DNA of 64,000 nt from Kitasatospora phosalacinea (GCF_000716545.1 NZ_JNWZ01000050.1:1-64000), one strand, 5' to 3'; numbered from the stretch's first letter, positions 33,636 to 42,669 are shown. Notes: generated by a model from the sequence alone, not told the origin. Made by a program: numbers and translations.

Positions 33636-33669
33636 GGGCCGGTGCGGGCCGGTGCGGGGCGGGGCGGAG

Positions 33670-34686
33670 TCAGGCCGGGCCGGGGCGGGTCAGGGTGCCC
33701 AGCTTGTCGGGGTTGGAGACCGCGTGGATCCCGGTGATCAGGTCGCCCTCCGGGGCCAGGTCCAGGACCAGCACCGCGAACGGGCGGCCGAAGGCCGAGA
33801 AGGCCACGGCGGGTGCGCCGTTGACGGTCCGCCAGGAGGTCTCCAGGCCGCGGCCGGTCTTCGCGGCCAGCGCCACCAGCAGCCGGGCCACCTGGCCGCG
33901 GCCGGTGAGCGGCCGCCGCCCGCCGGGGGCCTTGCCGCCGCCGTCGCCGACCAGGGTCACGTCCGGGGCGAGCAGTTCCAGCAGCGCCGCCAGGTCGCCG
34001 CCCAGGGCCGCCGCCAGGAAACGCTCCGTCACCCGCCGCCGCACGCCCGGCTCCGGCTCGTACCGGGGCCGCCGGGCCCGCACGTGCTCGCGGGCCCGCT
34101 TCACCAACTGCCGCACCGCCGCCGGGCTGCGGCCCAGGATCCCGGCGATCTCCGCCCCGCTGTACCCGAACACCTCGTGCAGCACGAACGCCGAACGCTC
34201 CAGCGGCGACAGCGTCTCCAGCACCACCAGCAGCGCCAGCGACACCGACTCGGCCCGCTCGGCCGCCAGCGCCGCGTCCCCCGCCGCGCCGTCCGCCCCG
34301 GCCTCCGGGCCCACCAGCGGCTCCGGCAGCCACGGGCCGACGTACGTCTCGCGCCGCCGGGCCGCCGCCGCCCGCTGGGCCAGCGCCCGGTTCACCGCGA
34401 TCCGCACCAGGTACGCCTTCGGGTGCTCGATCTCCGCGGCCGCCGGGTCGGCGGTCCGCGCCGCCCAGGCCAGCCAGGTGTCCTGGAGCACGTCCTCGGT
34501 GTCGGCGACGCTGCCGAGCAGGTCGTAGACCAGCGCGAACAGCAACTCCCGGTGCTCCTCGTACTCCCGGACCGCCCGCTCCCCGGCCGCCTCCCCGACC
34601 GCGCCCGCCTCCCCGACCGCGCCCGCCGCACCCGCCGTGCCCGTCGTCTCCGCCGGGTCCGTCGCGCCCGCCGTCTCCCCGTCCAT
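33670..34686 (-). CDS. ECF41-family RNA polymerase sigma factor
   Basis: 338 residues. Sigma region 2 (YEEHRELLFALVYDLLGSVA, DTEDVLQDTWLAW) and region 4 (LSPLERSAFVLHEVFGYSGA, EIAGILGRSPAAVRQLVKRA) are followed by a SnoaL-like C-terminal domain carrying the ECF41 motifs DGGGK and NPDKL. In this family the extension replaces an anti-sigma factor. ECF41 genes usually sit beside a carboxymuconolactone decarboxylase, oxidoreductase or epimerase gene; none is adjacent here. ATG 34686 has gagggg 6 bases upstream. Confidence 0.92.
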   Translation of the reverse strand: MDGETAGATDPAETTGTAGAAGAVGEAGAVGEAAGERAVREYEEHRELLFALVYDLLGSVADTEDVLQDTWLAWAARTADPAAAEIEHPKAYLVRIAVNRALAQRAAAARRRETYVGPWLPEPLVGPEAGADGAAGDAALAAERAESVSLALLVVLETLSPLERSAFVLHEVFGYSGAEIAGILGRSPAAVRQLVKRAREHVRARRPRYEPEPGVRRRVTERFLAAALGGDLAALLELLAPDVTLVGDGGGKAPGGRRPLTGRGQVARLLVALAAKTGRGLETSWRTVNGAPAVAFSAFGRPFAVLVLDLAPEGDLITGIHAVSNPDKLGTLTRPGPA

Positions 34687-34951
34687 CCCGCACCCCTCGT
34701 CAGCCGGTCGTGTCCGCACCAGGGAACCGGACGATCCGCCCGAACGGGACCGGACCGCACCCGGTGTGATCCGGATCATGCCGCCGTCCGGGCCGGGCCA
34801 CCCGTGCCCGAACAACCGTCCGTGCACCTCAAGTAGGCTGAGCGCGGCCGGAAGTGACGGTGCCACGACGAGCCGGGGGCCGCCCCGGACCCGTCCGGGA
34901 GCCCGCCGCGGGGGCGGCCGACGGGGACGGACACGCGAAGGACAGGCACAA

Positions 34952-37240
34952 GTGGACAGCGACAACCGCGCCGGCGCACGACTCCAGGACCGGCCGGAGG
35001 ACCAGGCGGGGGACCGGCCGCCGACGGCCTGGCAGTACCTGCTGGACGACGGCCTCGACCCCGCCGGACGGATCCCCGTGCACGCCGTGCGCGGCAGCAC
35101 CCCGCCCGGGGCCGGTCCCGACGGCTACCGCCCCAACCCGCGCCACGGCCGCCCGCTGTCCCCGCCCGCGCCCGCCGGTGCGCCCGCCCCCGCGCTGCCC
35201 CCGCTCGGCGCCGGCCGCCGCCCCGCCGGACGCGCCCTGCTCTCCTGGCTGGAGGACGGCCGCGCCCCCCGGCTGTGCCGCATCACCGGCTCCTCCGGCA
35301 GCGGCCGCACCCACCTGCTGACCTGGCTCGCCGCCGCCTGCCCGCCCGACCACCCGCGCCCCGGCCGCCGCGTCCACGCCCTGCTGGACGCCGAGGGGCT
35401 GACGGTCCGCTCGGCCACCGCCCGGCTCGCCGACCTGCTCGGCCTCACCGCGGGCGAACCCGCCGACCTGCTCGAAGCGCTCCAGGACGGCACCCCCCGC
35501 ACCATCGTGGTCACCGACCTCGACCGGGCCGGCGGCCCCCGGCTGCCCGACCTGCCCGAACGCGTCGCCCGTGAACTCCTCGTCCCGCTGCTGTCCGTGC
35601 CCTGGCTGCTGCTGGTCGTCGAAGCCGCCCACGGCCCCGCCGCCGACGCGCTCGGCGCCGCCGCCCCCACCGGCGCCGTCCTCGACCTCGACCAGCCGCA
35701 GTGGACCGACCCCGCCAAGTACGCCGACTGGTGCGCGGGGCTCCCCGGCCACCCCGTCGACCCGGCCACCACCCACCCCAGCCCCGGCCTCGCCCAGCTC
35801 GCCGCCCGCACCCCCGGCGCCGCCCCCGACCCGGCGCTGCCGCCCGCCGCCCGCGCCGCCGCGCTCGCCGAAACCTGGTGGACGGCCGTCCCCGCCGCCG
35901 AACGCGCCGCGCTCACCGCCCTGGCCGGCGCCGAGGGTCCGATCAGCACCGCGCTCTGGGCCACCCTCCCCGGCGCCGACGCCCGCTCCGTCGCCGCGGC
36001 CGCCGACCTGCTGCCGCCGCCCCCGATGGCCGACCGCTGGCGGCTGCGCCCCCGGCAACTCGCCGACCTGGTCGCCGCCGGCCGCCCGCCCGTCGACCAC
36101 GCCGCCATGATGTGGGAGGTGGCCGGCGGCATACCCGCCCGCCCCGACGGCGGTCCCGACCTCGCCGCCAGCGACCCCGAACGGCTCGCCCTGCTGGTGC
36201 GGCACGCCTCCGCCGGCGACCCCGCCACCCCGCTGCTCGGCGAGATCGACCTGCTGCTGCACGCCGAACCCGCCACCGTCACCGCCGCGTTCCAGCTCGC
36301 CGAGGACGCGGGCGCGCCGCCCACCCCGCTCGCCGAAGCCTGGCGCCGCGCCGCCCCCGACCGGGCCGCCACCGCCCGCCCCGTCGACCGGGCCGCCGTC
36401 CTGCACGCCCACCTCACCGGCCGCCACGCCGACGCCGCCGCGCACTGCGCCGCCCTCGCCCGGCAGACCGACACCCGCTGGCACGCCGTCTGGCAGCACG
36501 TCCCCGCCGGTGGCCCGTGCGCGGCCACCCTCGGCCTCGGCCCGTTCGCCGGCCACCTGCTGCTCGTCGACGGCAGCGGACTGCACCTCGCCGACCCCGC
36601 CACCGGCCGGCTCCTCGGAGCCCCCGAACCGCTCACCGAACCCCACCCGCGGGCCCTGACCGGCACCCCGTTCGGCGGTGCCCTGCTGCTCAACGCCTCC
36701 GGCGCGCTGCGCTCGCTCACCGTGCGCGGCGTCGAGGGCGTCCCGGGCGGCGCGTCGGCCGCCCCGGACGCCTGCACCGCCGTCGCCGCCCACGAGGACG
36801 TCATGGTGTTCGGCCGTCCCGACGGCCTGACCACCTACAGCGAGGTCTCCACCGGCACCACCCACCGGCCCGAACTCCCGCTGCACGAGGGCCCGGTCAC
36901 CGCCCTCGACGTGGCCCCCGCCGACGGTGGCGCGCTGGTCGCCAGCGGCGGCGAGGACGGCCGGGTCTGGACCTGGATGCCCGGCCGCCCCCCGCTGCCC
37001 GCCCCCGTCGACCAGCGCCCGCACCCGGTCACCGCCGTCGCCCTCGGCAGCACCCCCGCCGGGCTGCTGCTCGCCGCCGCCTGGTCCGACGGCCTGCTGC
37101 GGCTGCGCCGCTGGGGCGAGCGCCACCGGGGCGCCGACATCCGCCTCGGCGCGGCCGTCCGCACCCTCTCCGTCACCCCCGACGGCCTGGTCGTCGCCGC
37201 CCTGCCCGGCTCGGTGCTGGCGCTCACCCTGGTCGGCTGA
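34952..37240 (+). CDS. P-loop/WD40 protein with altered Walker A
   Basis: 762 residues, no signal peptide. After a Pro-rich N-terminus comes a P-loop region: GSSGSGRT at 113-120, where the invariant Walker A Lys is Arg119, and a Walker B-like TIVVTDLDRAG. A helical middle (about 270-500) follows, then WD40-like blades (HEGPVTALDVAPADGG, GGEDGRVWTWMPGR, VTAVALGSTPAG, ...RTLSVTPDG). This is the layout of streptomycete NTPase-WD40 regulatory or signalling proteins. ATP hydrolysis is doubtful given Arg119. GTG 34952 has gaagga 10 bases upstream. Confidence 0.7.
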   Translation: MDSDNRAGARLQDRPEDQAGDRPPTAWQYLLDDGLDPAGRIPVHAVRGSTPPGAGPDGYRPNPRHGRPLSPPAPAGAPAPALPPLGAGRRPAGRALLSWLEDGRAPRLCRITGSSGSGRTHLLTWLAAACPPDHPRPGRRVHALLDAEGLTVRSATARLADLLGLTAGEPADLLEALQDGTPRTIVVTDLDRAGGPRLPDLPERVARELLVPLLSVPWLLLVVEAAHGPAADALGAAAPTGAVLDLDQPQWTDPAKYADWCAGLPGHPVDPATTHPSPGLAQLAARTPGAAPDPALPPAARAAALAETWWTAVPAAERAALTALAGAEGPISTALWATLPGADARSVAAAADLLPPPPMADRWRLRPRQLADLVAAGRPPVDHAAMMWEVAGGIPARPDGGPDLAASDPERLALLVRHASAGDPATPLLGEIDLLLHAEPATVTAAFQLAEDAGAPPTPLAEAWRRAAPDRAATARPVDRAAVLHAHLTGRHADAAAHCAALARQTDTRWHAVWQHVPAGGPCAATLGLGPFAGHLLLVDGSGLHLADPATGRLLGAPEPLTEPHPRALTGTPFGGALLLNASGALRSLTVRGVEGVPGGASAAPDACTAVAAHEDVMVFGRPDGLTTYSEVSTGTTHRPELPLHEGPVTALDVAPADGGALVASGGEDGRVWTWMPGRPPLPAPVDQRPHPVTAVALGSTPAGLLLAAAWSDGLLRLRRWGERHRGADIRLGAAVRTLSVTPDGLVVAALPGSVLALTLVG

Positions 37241-37467
37241 GCGCCCGCCCCGCCGTAGATCCCGCCCGGTGTGTTGAAAGTTGACGGCATCGCCGAGAAC
37301 TTCAACGAAAGACCGGGTGGACCGCCATTTCCGGTTGGTTCCTGATCGAGTTTGACCAGCGGAAGGACATTGGGCGTCAAAGAAGCCGCCGTTCCTTCCC
37401 CCTCAACGGATGAATCCTCCCGCGAACCGTGAATCGCGAACCAAGTCCGACCGGAAACGAGGAATCG

Positions 37468-37725
37468 ATGTCTGAACACCGTGACGGGGTCGACCACGTG
37501 GAGAGGGCGTGCGCAGTCCTCGCCGGGCTGCCCGCCGCCCAGCGGCTGGCCGAACTCGAGAAGCTCTGCCGCCGCACCGAGCGGGCCCTCGGCCGGGCCG
37601 TCCTCGACACCGCCGCCGAGGTCTACGAGCAGGGCCACGACACCGCGCTGCACCGCACCCCGTACGCCTACGGGTACCTGCGCCGCAGCCTCGGCTTCCG
37701 CGCCGAACACCGAACGGACGGCTGA
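37468..37725 (+). CDS. Small uncharacterised helical protein
   Basis: 85 residues, not recognised; helical, charged (ERACAVLAGLPAAQRLAELE, KLCRRTERALGRAV). ATG 37468 has cgagga upstream. It ends 3 bp before the thioesterase gene, with which it forms an operon. An inverted repeat gttgaaagtt/aacttcaac (37273-37306) lies in the 227-bp upstream region and may be an operator or the end of the preceding transcript. Confidence 0.6.
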   Translation: MSEHRDGVDHVERACAVLAGLPAAQRLAELEKLCRRTERALGRAVLDTAAEVYEQGHDTALHRTPYAYGYLRRSLGFRAEHRTDG

Positions 37726-37728
37726 CAG

Positions 37729-38244
37729 TTGTACACCTACATGTGCCGCACCCGCTGGGGCGACATGGACGCCTTCGGGCACGTCAACAACCTCAAGGTG
37801 CTCCAGTACGTCCAGGAGGCCGTCTACTGCCTGCTGTACGACGACACCGAGGGCCAGGACCTGTTCGAGGACGGTTTCATGATCGCCCGTCACGAGATCG
37901 ACTACCGCTCCCCGCTCTACCACTGCCCCACCCCGCTGCCCGTGCAGATCTGGGTGGAACGCCTCGGCCGGTCCTCGATCAGCACCACCTGCGAGGCCCG
38001 GCGGCACGGACAGTTGGTGTTCCAGGCCCGGACGGTCACCGTGCCGACCGACGCCGCGACCCGGCGCAGCCGCCCGCTGCGCGAGGCCGAACGCCGCCAC
38101 CTCAACCGCTACCGGGTCCGTCCCACCGGCCCCGTCGCCTCCGTGGCCCCCGTCGGCCGCGTCCCCGTGCGCTCCACCGGCCGGATCAGGGTCCCCGTCC
38201 CCGCCCCCGGCGAGCGCGAACGCGAGCGCGAGCGCGCCTGCTGA
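37729..38244 (+). CDS. Hotdog-fold acyl-CoA thioesterase
   Basis: 171 residues. CRTRWGDMDAFGHVNNLKVL is the 4-hydroxybenzoyl-CoA-thioesterase-type signature with the catalytic Asp. The fold continues to about residue 120, after which the tail becomes Pro/Arg-rich and ends in an ERERERE run from a gcgagc repeat. TTG 37729 keeps the first beta strand (YTYMCRTRW); ATG 37741 would remove half of it. It is cotranscribed with the small gene upstream. Confidence 0.82.
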   Translation: MYTYMCRTRWGDMDAFGHVNNLKVLQYVQEAVYCLLYDDTEGQDLFEDGFMIARHEIDYRSPLYHCPTPLPVQIWVERLGRSSISTTCEARRHGQLVFQARTVTVPTDAATRRSRPLREAERRHLNRYRVRPTGPVASVAPVGRVPVRSTGRIRVPVPAPGERERERERAC

Positions 38245-38264
38245 ACGGGCCCGCCGGACGGGTG

Positions 38265-38332
38265 CGCCGAGCGCGTGTCCCGAGCACGCCGAGCGCGTGT
38301 CCCGAGCACGTGTCCCGAGCGCGTGTCCCGGG
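38265..38332. repeat. 22-bp tandem repeat with partial copies
   Basis: Two identical 22-bp units (38265-38286, 38287-38308) are followed by shorter copies of the gtgtcccgagc core, just after the thioesterase gene. They may form a slipped hairpin. Confidence 0.75.
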
Positions 38333-38476
38333 CGTTCCACGGGAGCACCCTCCCCGCGCCGAGGGAGGACCAGTACCGGCCCCGGCCCGGGTGACCCCAC
38401 CCGGGCCCGGGGCCGGCCCCCGTTCCCGCCCGCCCGGCCGACCCGGCCGGCGGCGTCGAACGCGATCCCGCGCCCG

Positions 38477-38647
38477 TCAGCTGAACCACCCGGGGCCCGG
38501 CCCGTCCGGGACCGGCACCGGGGACGGGACGCCGTCGTTCGGCGGGGCGTCGGCGCCCGTGCGCCGCAAGCCTTCCGGCACCGCCGCCGGGGCCGGTGGC
38601 TGCGGGGGGACGGGTCGGACCAGCGGGTAGTACGAGGGATCGTTCAT
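38477..38647 (-). CDS. Possible 56-residue proline-rich small protein
   Basis: The minus strand gives MNDPSYYPLVRPVPPQPPAP, continuing with Pro/Val/Gly-rich sequence to an aromatic GPGWFS end. Third codon positions are strongly G/C. No convincing ribosome site precedes ATG 38647, and I do not recognise it. It lies downstream of the NsdA-like gene on the same strand. Confidence 0.35.
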   Translation of the reverse strand: MNDPSYYPLVRPVPPQPPAPAAVPEGLRRTGADAPPNDGVPSPVPVPDGPGPGWFS

Positions 38648-38805
38648 GACGCCAATCGATCACCACCGCTCCCGCCCGCCAAGCACCCGGCCCGCACGGC
38701 TCACCCCGCCGCCGGGCCGGACCCCCGCCTGCCCGCCGACGGCCGCTGACGGCCGCCGACGGCCGCCAGCGCCCCCGGAAGCCGCCGACCCGGCACTGCT
38801 CCGCG

Positions 38806-40173
38806 CTACCCGCCCAGCCGGGCGAACCTGCCCTCCAGCCGTGACAGTTGCAGCGTCGTCGCCGGGGAACGCAGCGCGTCCTGCCGCTCCCGGAAGCTCG
38901 CGTACGCCCGCCGGGCCTGGTGGATGTTGCCCGCGTCCAGCTCGAGGTGCGCCAACTGCAGCAGCGACAGCCCGATCGTCCGGTGCTCGCCCGGCGGCCT
39001 GGCCCGCAGCGAGGCCCGCAGGTACGACAGCGAGGACTCGGTGGCCCGCAGCGAACGGTGCACCTGCGCCGCCTGGTACAGCAGGGCCGGCTCCGGGTAC
39101 CGGTGCGGGCCGCCCTCCGACGCCGCCCGCCCCGCCCAGTGCTGCGCCCCCTCCAGGTGCTTCAGCGCCTGCGCGGACTGCCGCAGCCGGGCCGCCGCCA
39201 CCGCCTGCTGGGCCAGCACGAACGCCCGCACGCCCGGCGCCGCGTCCGGCGGCAGGTGCTCGGCCGCCGCGTCCGCCAGCCGGGCCGCGTACGCCTGGTG
39301 CCCCAGCGCCCCGGCCTGGGTGCTCTGGTCGCGCAGCGCCATCGCCTGGGCCGGGCCGTCCTGCGCCTCCGCCGCGAGCTGGTACGCCAGCCGGTAGTGC
39401 CGCTGGGCCTCCCCGTGCCGGTTGTCGTCGGTGTACGTCCGCCCGACCAGGCGGACCAACTGGGCGGCGGCGACCAGCAGTTCGCGGTGCCGGGGGCCGC
39501 CGGCCGGGGACTTCGCCCAGGGCAGCACGTGGTCGCGCAGGTAGCCGAGCAGCAGGCTGCGGGCGATCGCCCCGCCGTACCCGTCGTAGTGCCGGGCACC
39601 GAACGCCGTCATCTCCCGCACCGCTTCCACCTGCCGCGCCCCCACCCGTTCGGGACCGGAACGCCGGACGGACGGGACCAGCGGCGGTCGGGGCGCGGAT
39701 TCCGCCGCCGACCCGGGTTTCACCGCCTGCCCGGTTTTCGCCGGAGCCCCGGGTTTCACCGGCGGGCGGGGGGAGGGAAGCGTCCGGATCCGGAACAGCG
39801 GAGGCTGAAAGGCTTCGTCCTGCGGCTCACTGGAATTCGGCCAGGAATGCAGTCGGCGCAGCCCCGTCAGGGCGTCCGTCGGCTCCTGCTCCGCTTCTTC
39901 CGCGAGCGCGGGATCGGCCGGCTGGAGGCCGAGCTCGCCGCGCGAGACCGGGCGGCCCAGCCGCCGGGCGAACGCCTCCTCCAGCAACTGCGGACCGGGC
40001 GGCCGGGGCTGGGTGCCGGACAGCCAGTGCGCCACCGTCGTCCGGTCGTAGCCCACGCTGAAACCGCTCTCCCGGGCCACCTTCTGCAGCGCGGCCGCCA
40101 GCGCCGGGCCGTTCCACCCGGCCTCCGCCATGCAGCCGCGCAGCGCGGTGTTCGGAACACGGGTGTGCGGCAT
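38806..40173 (-). CDS. NsdA-like helix-turn-helix/TPR regulator
   Basis: 455 residues. An N-terminal XRE-like DNA-binding region (GWNGPALAAALQKVARESGF, DRTTVAHWLSGTQPRPP) is followed by a Pro-rich linker (about 120-190) and tetratricopeptide-like helices (GARHYDGYGGAIARSLLLGY, RHYRLAYQLAAEAQD, LLYQAAQVHRSLRATESSLS, LSLLQLAHLELDAGNIHQAR). NsdA-type proteins repress sporulation and antibiotic production in Streptomyces; that role is family knowledge. ATG 40173 has gaggag 6 bases upstream. Confidence 0.8.
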   Translation of the reverse strand: MPHTRVPNTALRGCMAEAGWNGPALAAALQKVARESGFSVGYDRTTVAHWLSGTQPRPPGPQLLEEAFARRLGRPVSRGELGLQPADPALAEEAEQEPTDALTGLRRLHSWPNSSEPQDEAFQPPLFRIRTLPSPRPPVKPGAPAKTGQAVKPGSAAESAPRPPLVPSVRRSGPERVGARQVEAVREMTAFGARHYDGYGGAIARSLLLGYLRDHVLPWAKSPAGGPRHRELLVAAAQLVRLVGRTYTDDNRHGEAQRHYRLAYQLAAEAQDGPAQAMALRDQSTQAGALGHQAYAARLADAAAEHLPPDAAPGVRAFVLAQQAVAAARLRQSAQALKHLEGAQHWAGRAASEGGPHRYPEPALLYQAAQVHRSLRATESSLSYLRASLRARPPGEHRTIGLSLLQLAHLELDAGNIHQARRAYASFRERQDALRSPATTLQLSRLEGRFARLGG

Positions 40174-40380
40174 CGACAACTCCTCGACGACTCCTCGTGC
40201 GGACCACTCAAGGGATTGTCCACAGAATAACCGGCGGCGCCGACGACCAATACCGATTTCCGCCGAGCGCCGACTGTTCAACGCGCGGGGGCGGAAACCG
40301 ATACTGCGCCCCGGGTTCTGTTCGGTGGCGAAGGAGTGAATCCCCGGCGGCGGGCGGGAGTGACGGCGACGGATAAATGC

Positions 40381-40523
40381 GATGACACGGCAGGAATATG
40401 GTATTCCTGCTCTTCTCGCGCTCCAGGCCCCTGGGCCCGGTACCTCCAGATCAGCTAATCCCTTAATCTACGGATCCTTGGATCCTGCTGCCTCTGGATG
40501 CCGGGCCCCTGCTGGTAGCCCGC
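40381..40523. other. Low-GC stretch with several palindromes
   Basis: The 350-bp gap 40174-40523 contains no gene. Hand count over 40381-40530 gives about 59% G+C, far below the rest. It includes CAGGAATA-N3-TATTCCTG (40391-40409), overlapping gggcccggtacc, and two ggatcc sites 8 bp apart. Part may terminate the SsgA-like transcript. The base composition looks foreign to this chromosome. Confidence 0.4.
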
Positions 40524-40997
40524 CTATTCGAACTTCTCCGCGCCCCCGGCCTCCTCCAGCATTCGCCGCATCATCTTCCCGGTGTCCAGGTGCCGGTGCT
40601 CGGTGCCCACCGGCACCAGCCGGTGGGTCAGCTCCAGGAAGCCGCGCACCGGTTCGGCCGGGGTGTGCAGCACCGCGGTCTGGCCGGGCGTGCTCAGCGC
40701 GATGGCCAGCAGGTCCCCGTCCGCGCTCGACCGGCGGATCGTCACGTCCCCGATCCCGGCCCACCCCTCCAGCCCGTCCGCCAGCAACTCCCGGGCGAAC
40801 AGCCAGGTGATCGGCTCCTCCAGGTCCACGTGACAGTCCAGGTGCACGGCGTACGGATCGGCCCGGTGGTAGCGCAGCCGGGCCGGCACCGAGACCCGCA
40901 GCCCCGGGCACGGCGAGACGGTCACGTCCAGCATCAGCACGCAGTCCGGCTCGCCGTTGCGCCGCAGCCAGGCGTGCGGGATGTTCTGGTGGCTCAC
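40524..40997 (-). CDS. SsgA-like sporulation/cell-division protein
   Basis: 157 residues, the family's usual size. Typical pattern: LMLDVTVSPCPGLRVSVPAR, LRYHRADPYAVHLDCHVD, ITWLFARELLADGL, GIGDVTIRR, then a helical end. SsgA-like proteins guide septum formation and spore wall assembly and occur only in morphologically complex actinomycetes. GTG 40997 overlaps the stop of the short upstream gene by GTGA and has a gaggga site. Confidence 0.93.
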   Translation of the reverse strand: MSHQNIPHAWLRRNGEPDCVLMLDVTVSPCPGLRVSVPARLRYHRADPYAVHLDCHVDLEEPITWLFARELLADGLEGWAGIGDVTIRRSSADGDLLAIALSTPGQTAVLHTPAEPVRGFLELTHRLVPVGTEHRHLDTGKMMRRMLEEAGGAEKFE

Positions 40998-41368
40998 TGG
41001 GCTTCCCTCGGGCGGACGACGGACGGGGCGACGGACGGGGCAGCGAACGGGGTTGCGGGCGGGGGAGGGGGCGCGGCCCCGACGGTGGCGGGGCCGGGCT
41101 CCGGCCCGCTGGGTCCGTCGGGTCCGCCGAGTCCGTTGGGCCCGTCGGGCCCGGGATCGGGCGGGGGGTGCGGGGCGAACCGCTCCCGCGCGGGTGCCGG
41201 GTGGGCGGAGAACCGGGGCGGTGTGACCAGCCGGGACCACTCGTGGTCCCGGCGGCCGGGCACGGTACGGCCGGACTGGTGCCAGATGGTCACCAACCGG
41301 GCGTAGATGGGGGCTTGCTGAATCGTTTCGTCGCGGACGCCCGTCGGGGCCCAGGGGTCAGCACTCAC
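40994..41368 (-). CDS. Small gene coupled to the SsgA-like gene
   Basis: 124 residues from GTG 41368. The N-terminal part is ordinary protein sequence (ADPWAPTGVRDETIQQAPIY, ARLVTIWHQSGRTVPGRRDH, EWSRLVTPPRF), the rest is Pro/Gly/Ala-rich. The stop overlaps the SsgA-like start by 4 bases, which strongly supports translation. No domain recognised. The surrounding longer open frame upstream of 41368 is not coding. Confidence 0.6.
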   Translation of the reverse strand: MSADPWAPTGVRDETIQQAPIYARLVTIWHQSGRTVPGRRDHEWSRLVTPPRFSAHPAPARERFAPHPPPDPGPDGPNGLGGPDGPSGPEPGPATVGAAPPPPPATPFAAPSVAPSVVRPREAQ

Positions 41369-41484
41369 GTCCGGGGATAACGACCGAACCCGGGGGCGGT
41401 CACGGCACTCGTCCGTCCGCCGTGCCGGACAGCGGGCGATCCCGCCGCCGATCCGCCCGACTCGTCCGGACAAGCGACGGAATG

Positions 41485-42669
41485 TCAGGCCCCCGAGGCC
41501 GCCCGGCAGCTCACCTTCCCGCGCTTCCGACTCCGGGCACCCCTGGCGCCCCTGCTGCCCCTCCCGCCCTCGGCGTCCTCGGCGCCGCGCCGGGCCCCGG
41601 CGGCCAGCGTCGCGGCCTGCGCCCGGGCGCGGTCGAAGACCCGCACCGGGTTCGGCGCGGACGTCCACGGGTGGGCGCCGCACCACGGGCCGAGCAGCCG
41701 GAACTGCTCCAGCGCCAGCGCGGGCTGCCGCGACAGCAGCGCGAAGTGCGCCAGCAGGTGCCGCAGCGCCGGCACCTGGTCGTTCGACGCCGGCACCGCG
41801 TCCAGCGCCGCCGCCACCCGGGGCAGCAGCTCCCGGTACCGGCGGCCGGCGGGCAGCCCGCCCGGGCCGTGCCGCGACTCCAGCTCGGTGAGCGCCTGCA
41901 GGTACAACCCGGGCAGCGGCGAACCGGCCGGGGCCCCCTCCACCGCGCGCACCGCGAAGCGCAGCATCAGCGCGTCGCTGCCGTGCCACTTGGCGCACCA
42001 GTACTGCATCGCCTGCCAGTGCCCGCCGACGTGGTGCGGCGCCCGGGCCACCACCTCGGCCCACAGCTCCCGGAACTCCCGGTGCGACAGCCGCATCCCG
42101 CGCGCGGCGGTGACCATCACCACCCAGGGCCCGGGATCGCGCCCGTCCGCCTCGGCCGCCGCCCGGGCCAGCCGGTACGCCACGGGCAGCTGCGCCCGGA
42201 ACGCGGCCAGCCGGTCCGGCTCGACCCGCGCCGCGAAACCGCCGCCGCGCGCCTCCCAGGCCCGCTGCACCAGCAGCCTGGCCCGGACCGTCGCGGCGGC
42301 GCACGGCGCCGTCCCCGCCTCCTCCCACGCGGTCAGCCACTCGTCGCGCGCGGCCGCCACCCGGGTCAGGAAGTCCAGCCGGGACCAGCGCTCGTCCCAG
42401 TCCTCGCCGGCCGCCGCCACGTACGCCTCGGCCGCCCGCCAGCCGCCCGCCAGGCAGGAGTCCGCCAGCGCCTCCAGCTCCTTGCGCCGCAGCAGCCGCA
42501 TCGGCGGCCCGGCCCGGCCCGGGTCCAGCTCCACCGAGGACGCCAGCCCGTGCGCCGACGGATCGAACCCCGAGGTCTCCACCTTCCCCGGCCCCGACCA
42601 ACCGCCGCCCCGACGCCGTGCGAACAGCACGATCAGCGCGGCGAAACCGAACAACAGGACGGGGATCAT
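41485..42669 (-). CDS. Membrane-anchored uncharacterised helical protein
   Basis: 394 residues. One N-terminal hydrophobic helix (IPVLLFGFAALIVLFARRR) anchors a long helical cytoplasmic domain rich in Ala, Arg and Trp (DEWLTAWEEAGTAPC, HVGGHWQAMQYWCAKWHGSD, VPALRHLLAHFALLSRQPAL) reminiscent of TPR-like folds, then a Gly/Arg-rich tail. Not recognised. An inverted repeat ACGGTT-GA-AACCGT (42727-42740) lies 58 bp upstream. Confidence 0.7.
   Translation of the reverse strand: MIPVLLFGFAALIVLFARRRGGGWSGPGKVETSGFDPSAHGLASSVELDPGRAGPPMRLLRRKELEALADSCLAGGWRAAEAYVAAAGEDWDERWSRLDFLTRVAAARDEWLTAWEEAGTAPCAAATVRARLLVQRAWEARGGGFAARVEPDRLAAFRAQLPVAYRLARAAAEADGRDPGPWVVMVTAARGMRLSHREFRELWAEVVARAPHHVGGHWQAMQYWCAKWHGSDALMLRFAVRAVEGAPAGSPLPGLYLQALTELESRHGPGGLPAGRRYRELLPRVAAALDAVPASNDQVPALRHLLAHFALLSRQPALALEQFRLLGPWCGAHPWTSAPNPVRVFDRARAQAATLAAGARRGAEDAEGGRGSRGARGARSRKRGKVSCRAASGA

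Noticed and set aside
40433..40486. Cloning-vector polylinker suggested by clustered gggccc, ggtacc and ggatcc sites
   Set aside because: Order and intervening sequence do not match any polylinker I know; listed only as a low-GC island.
40520..40540. GTTCGAA on the minus strand, resembling a tRNA T-loop
   Set aside because: It is the last codons of the SsgA-like gene (AAG TTC GAA TAG); no cloverleaf can be drawn.
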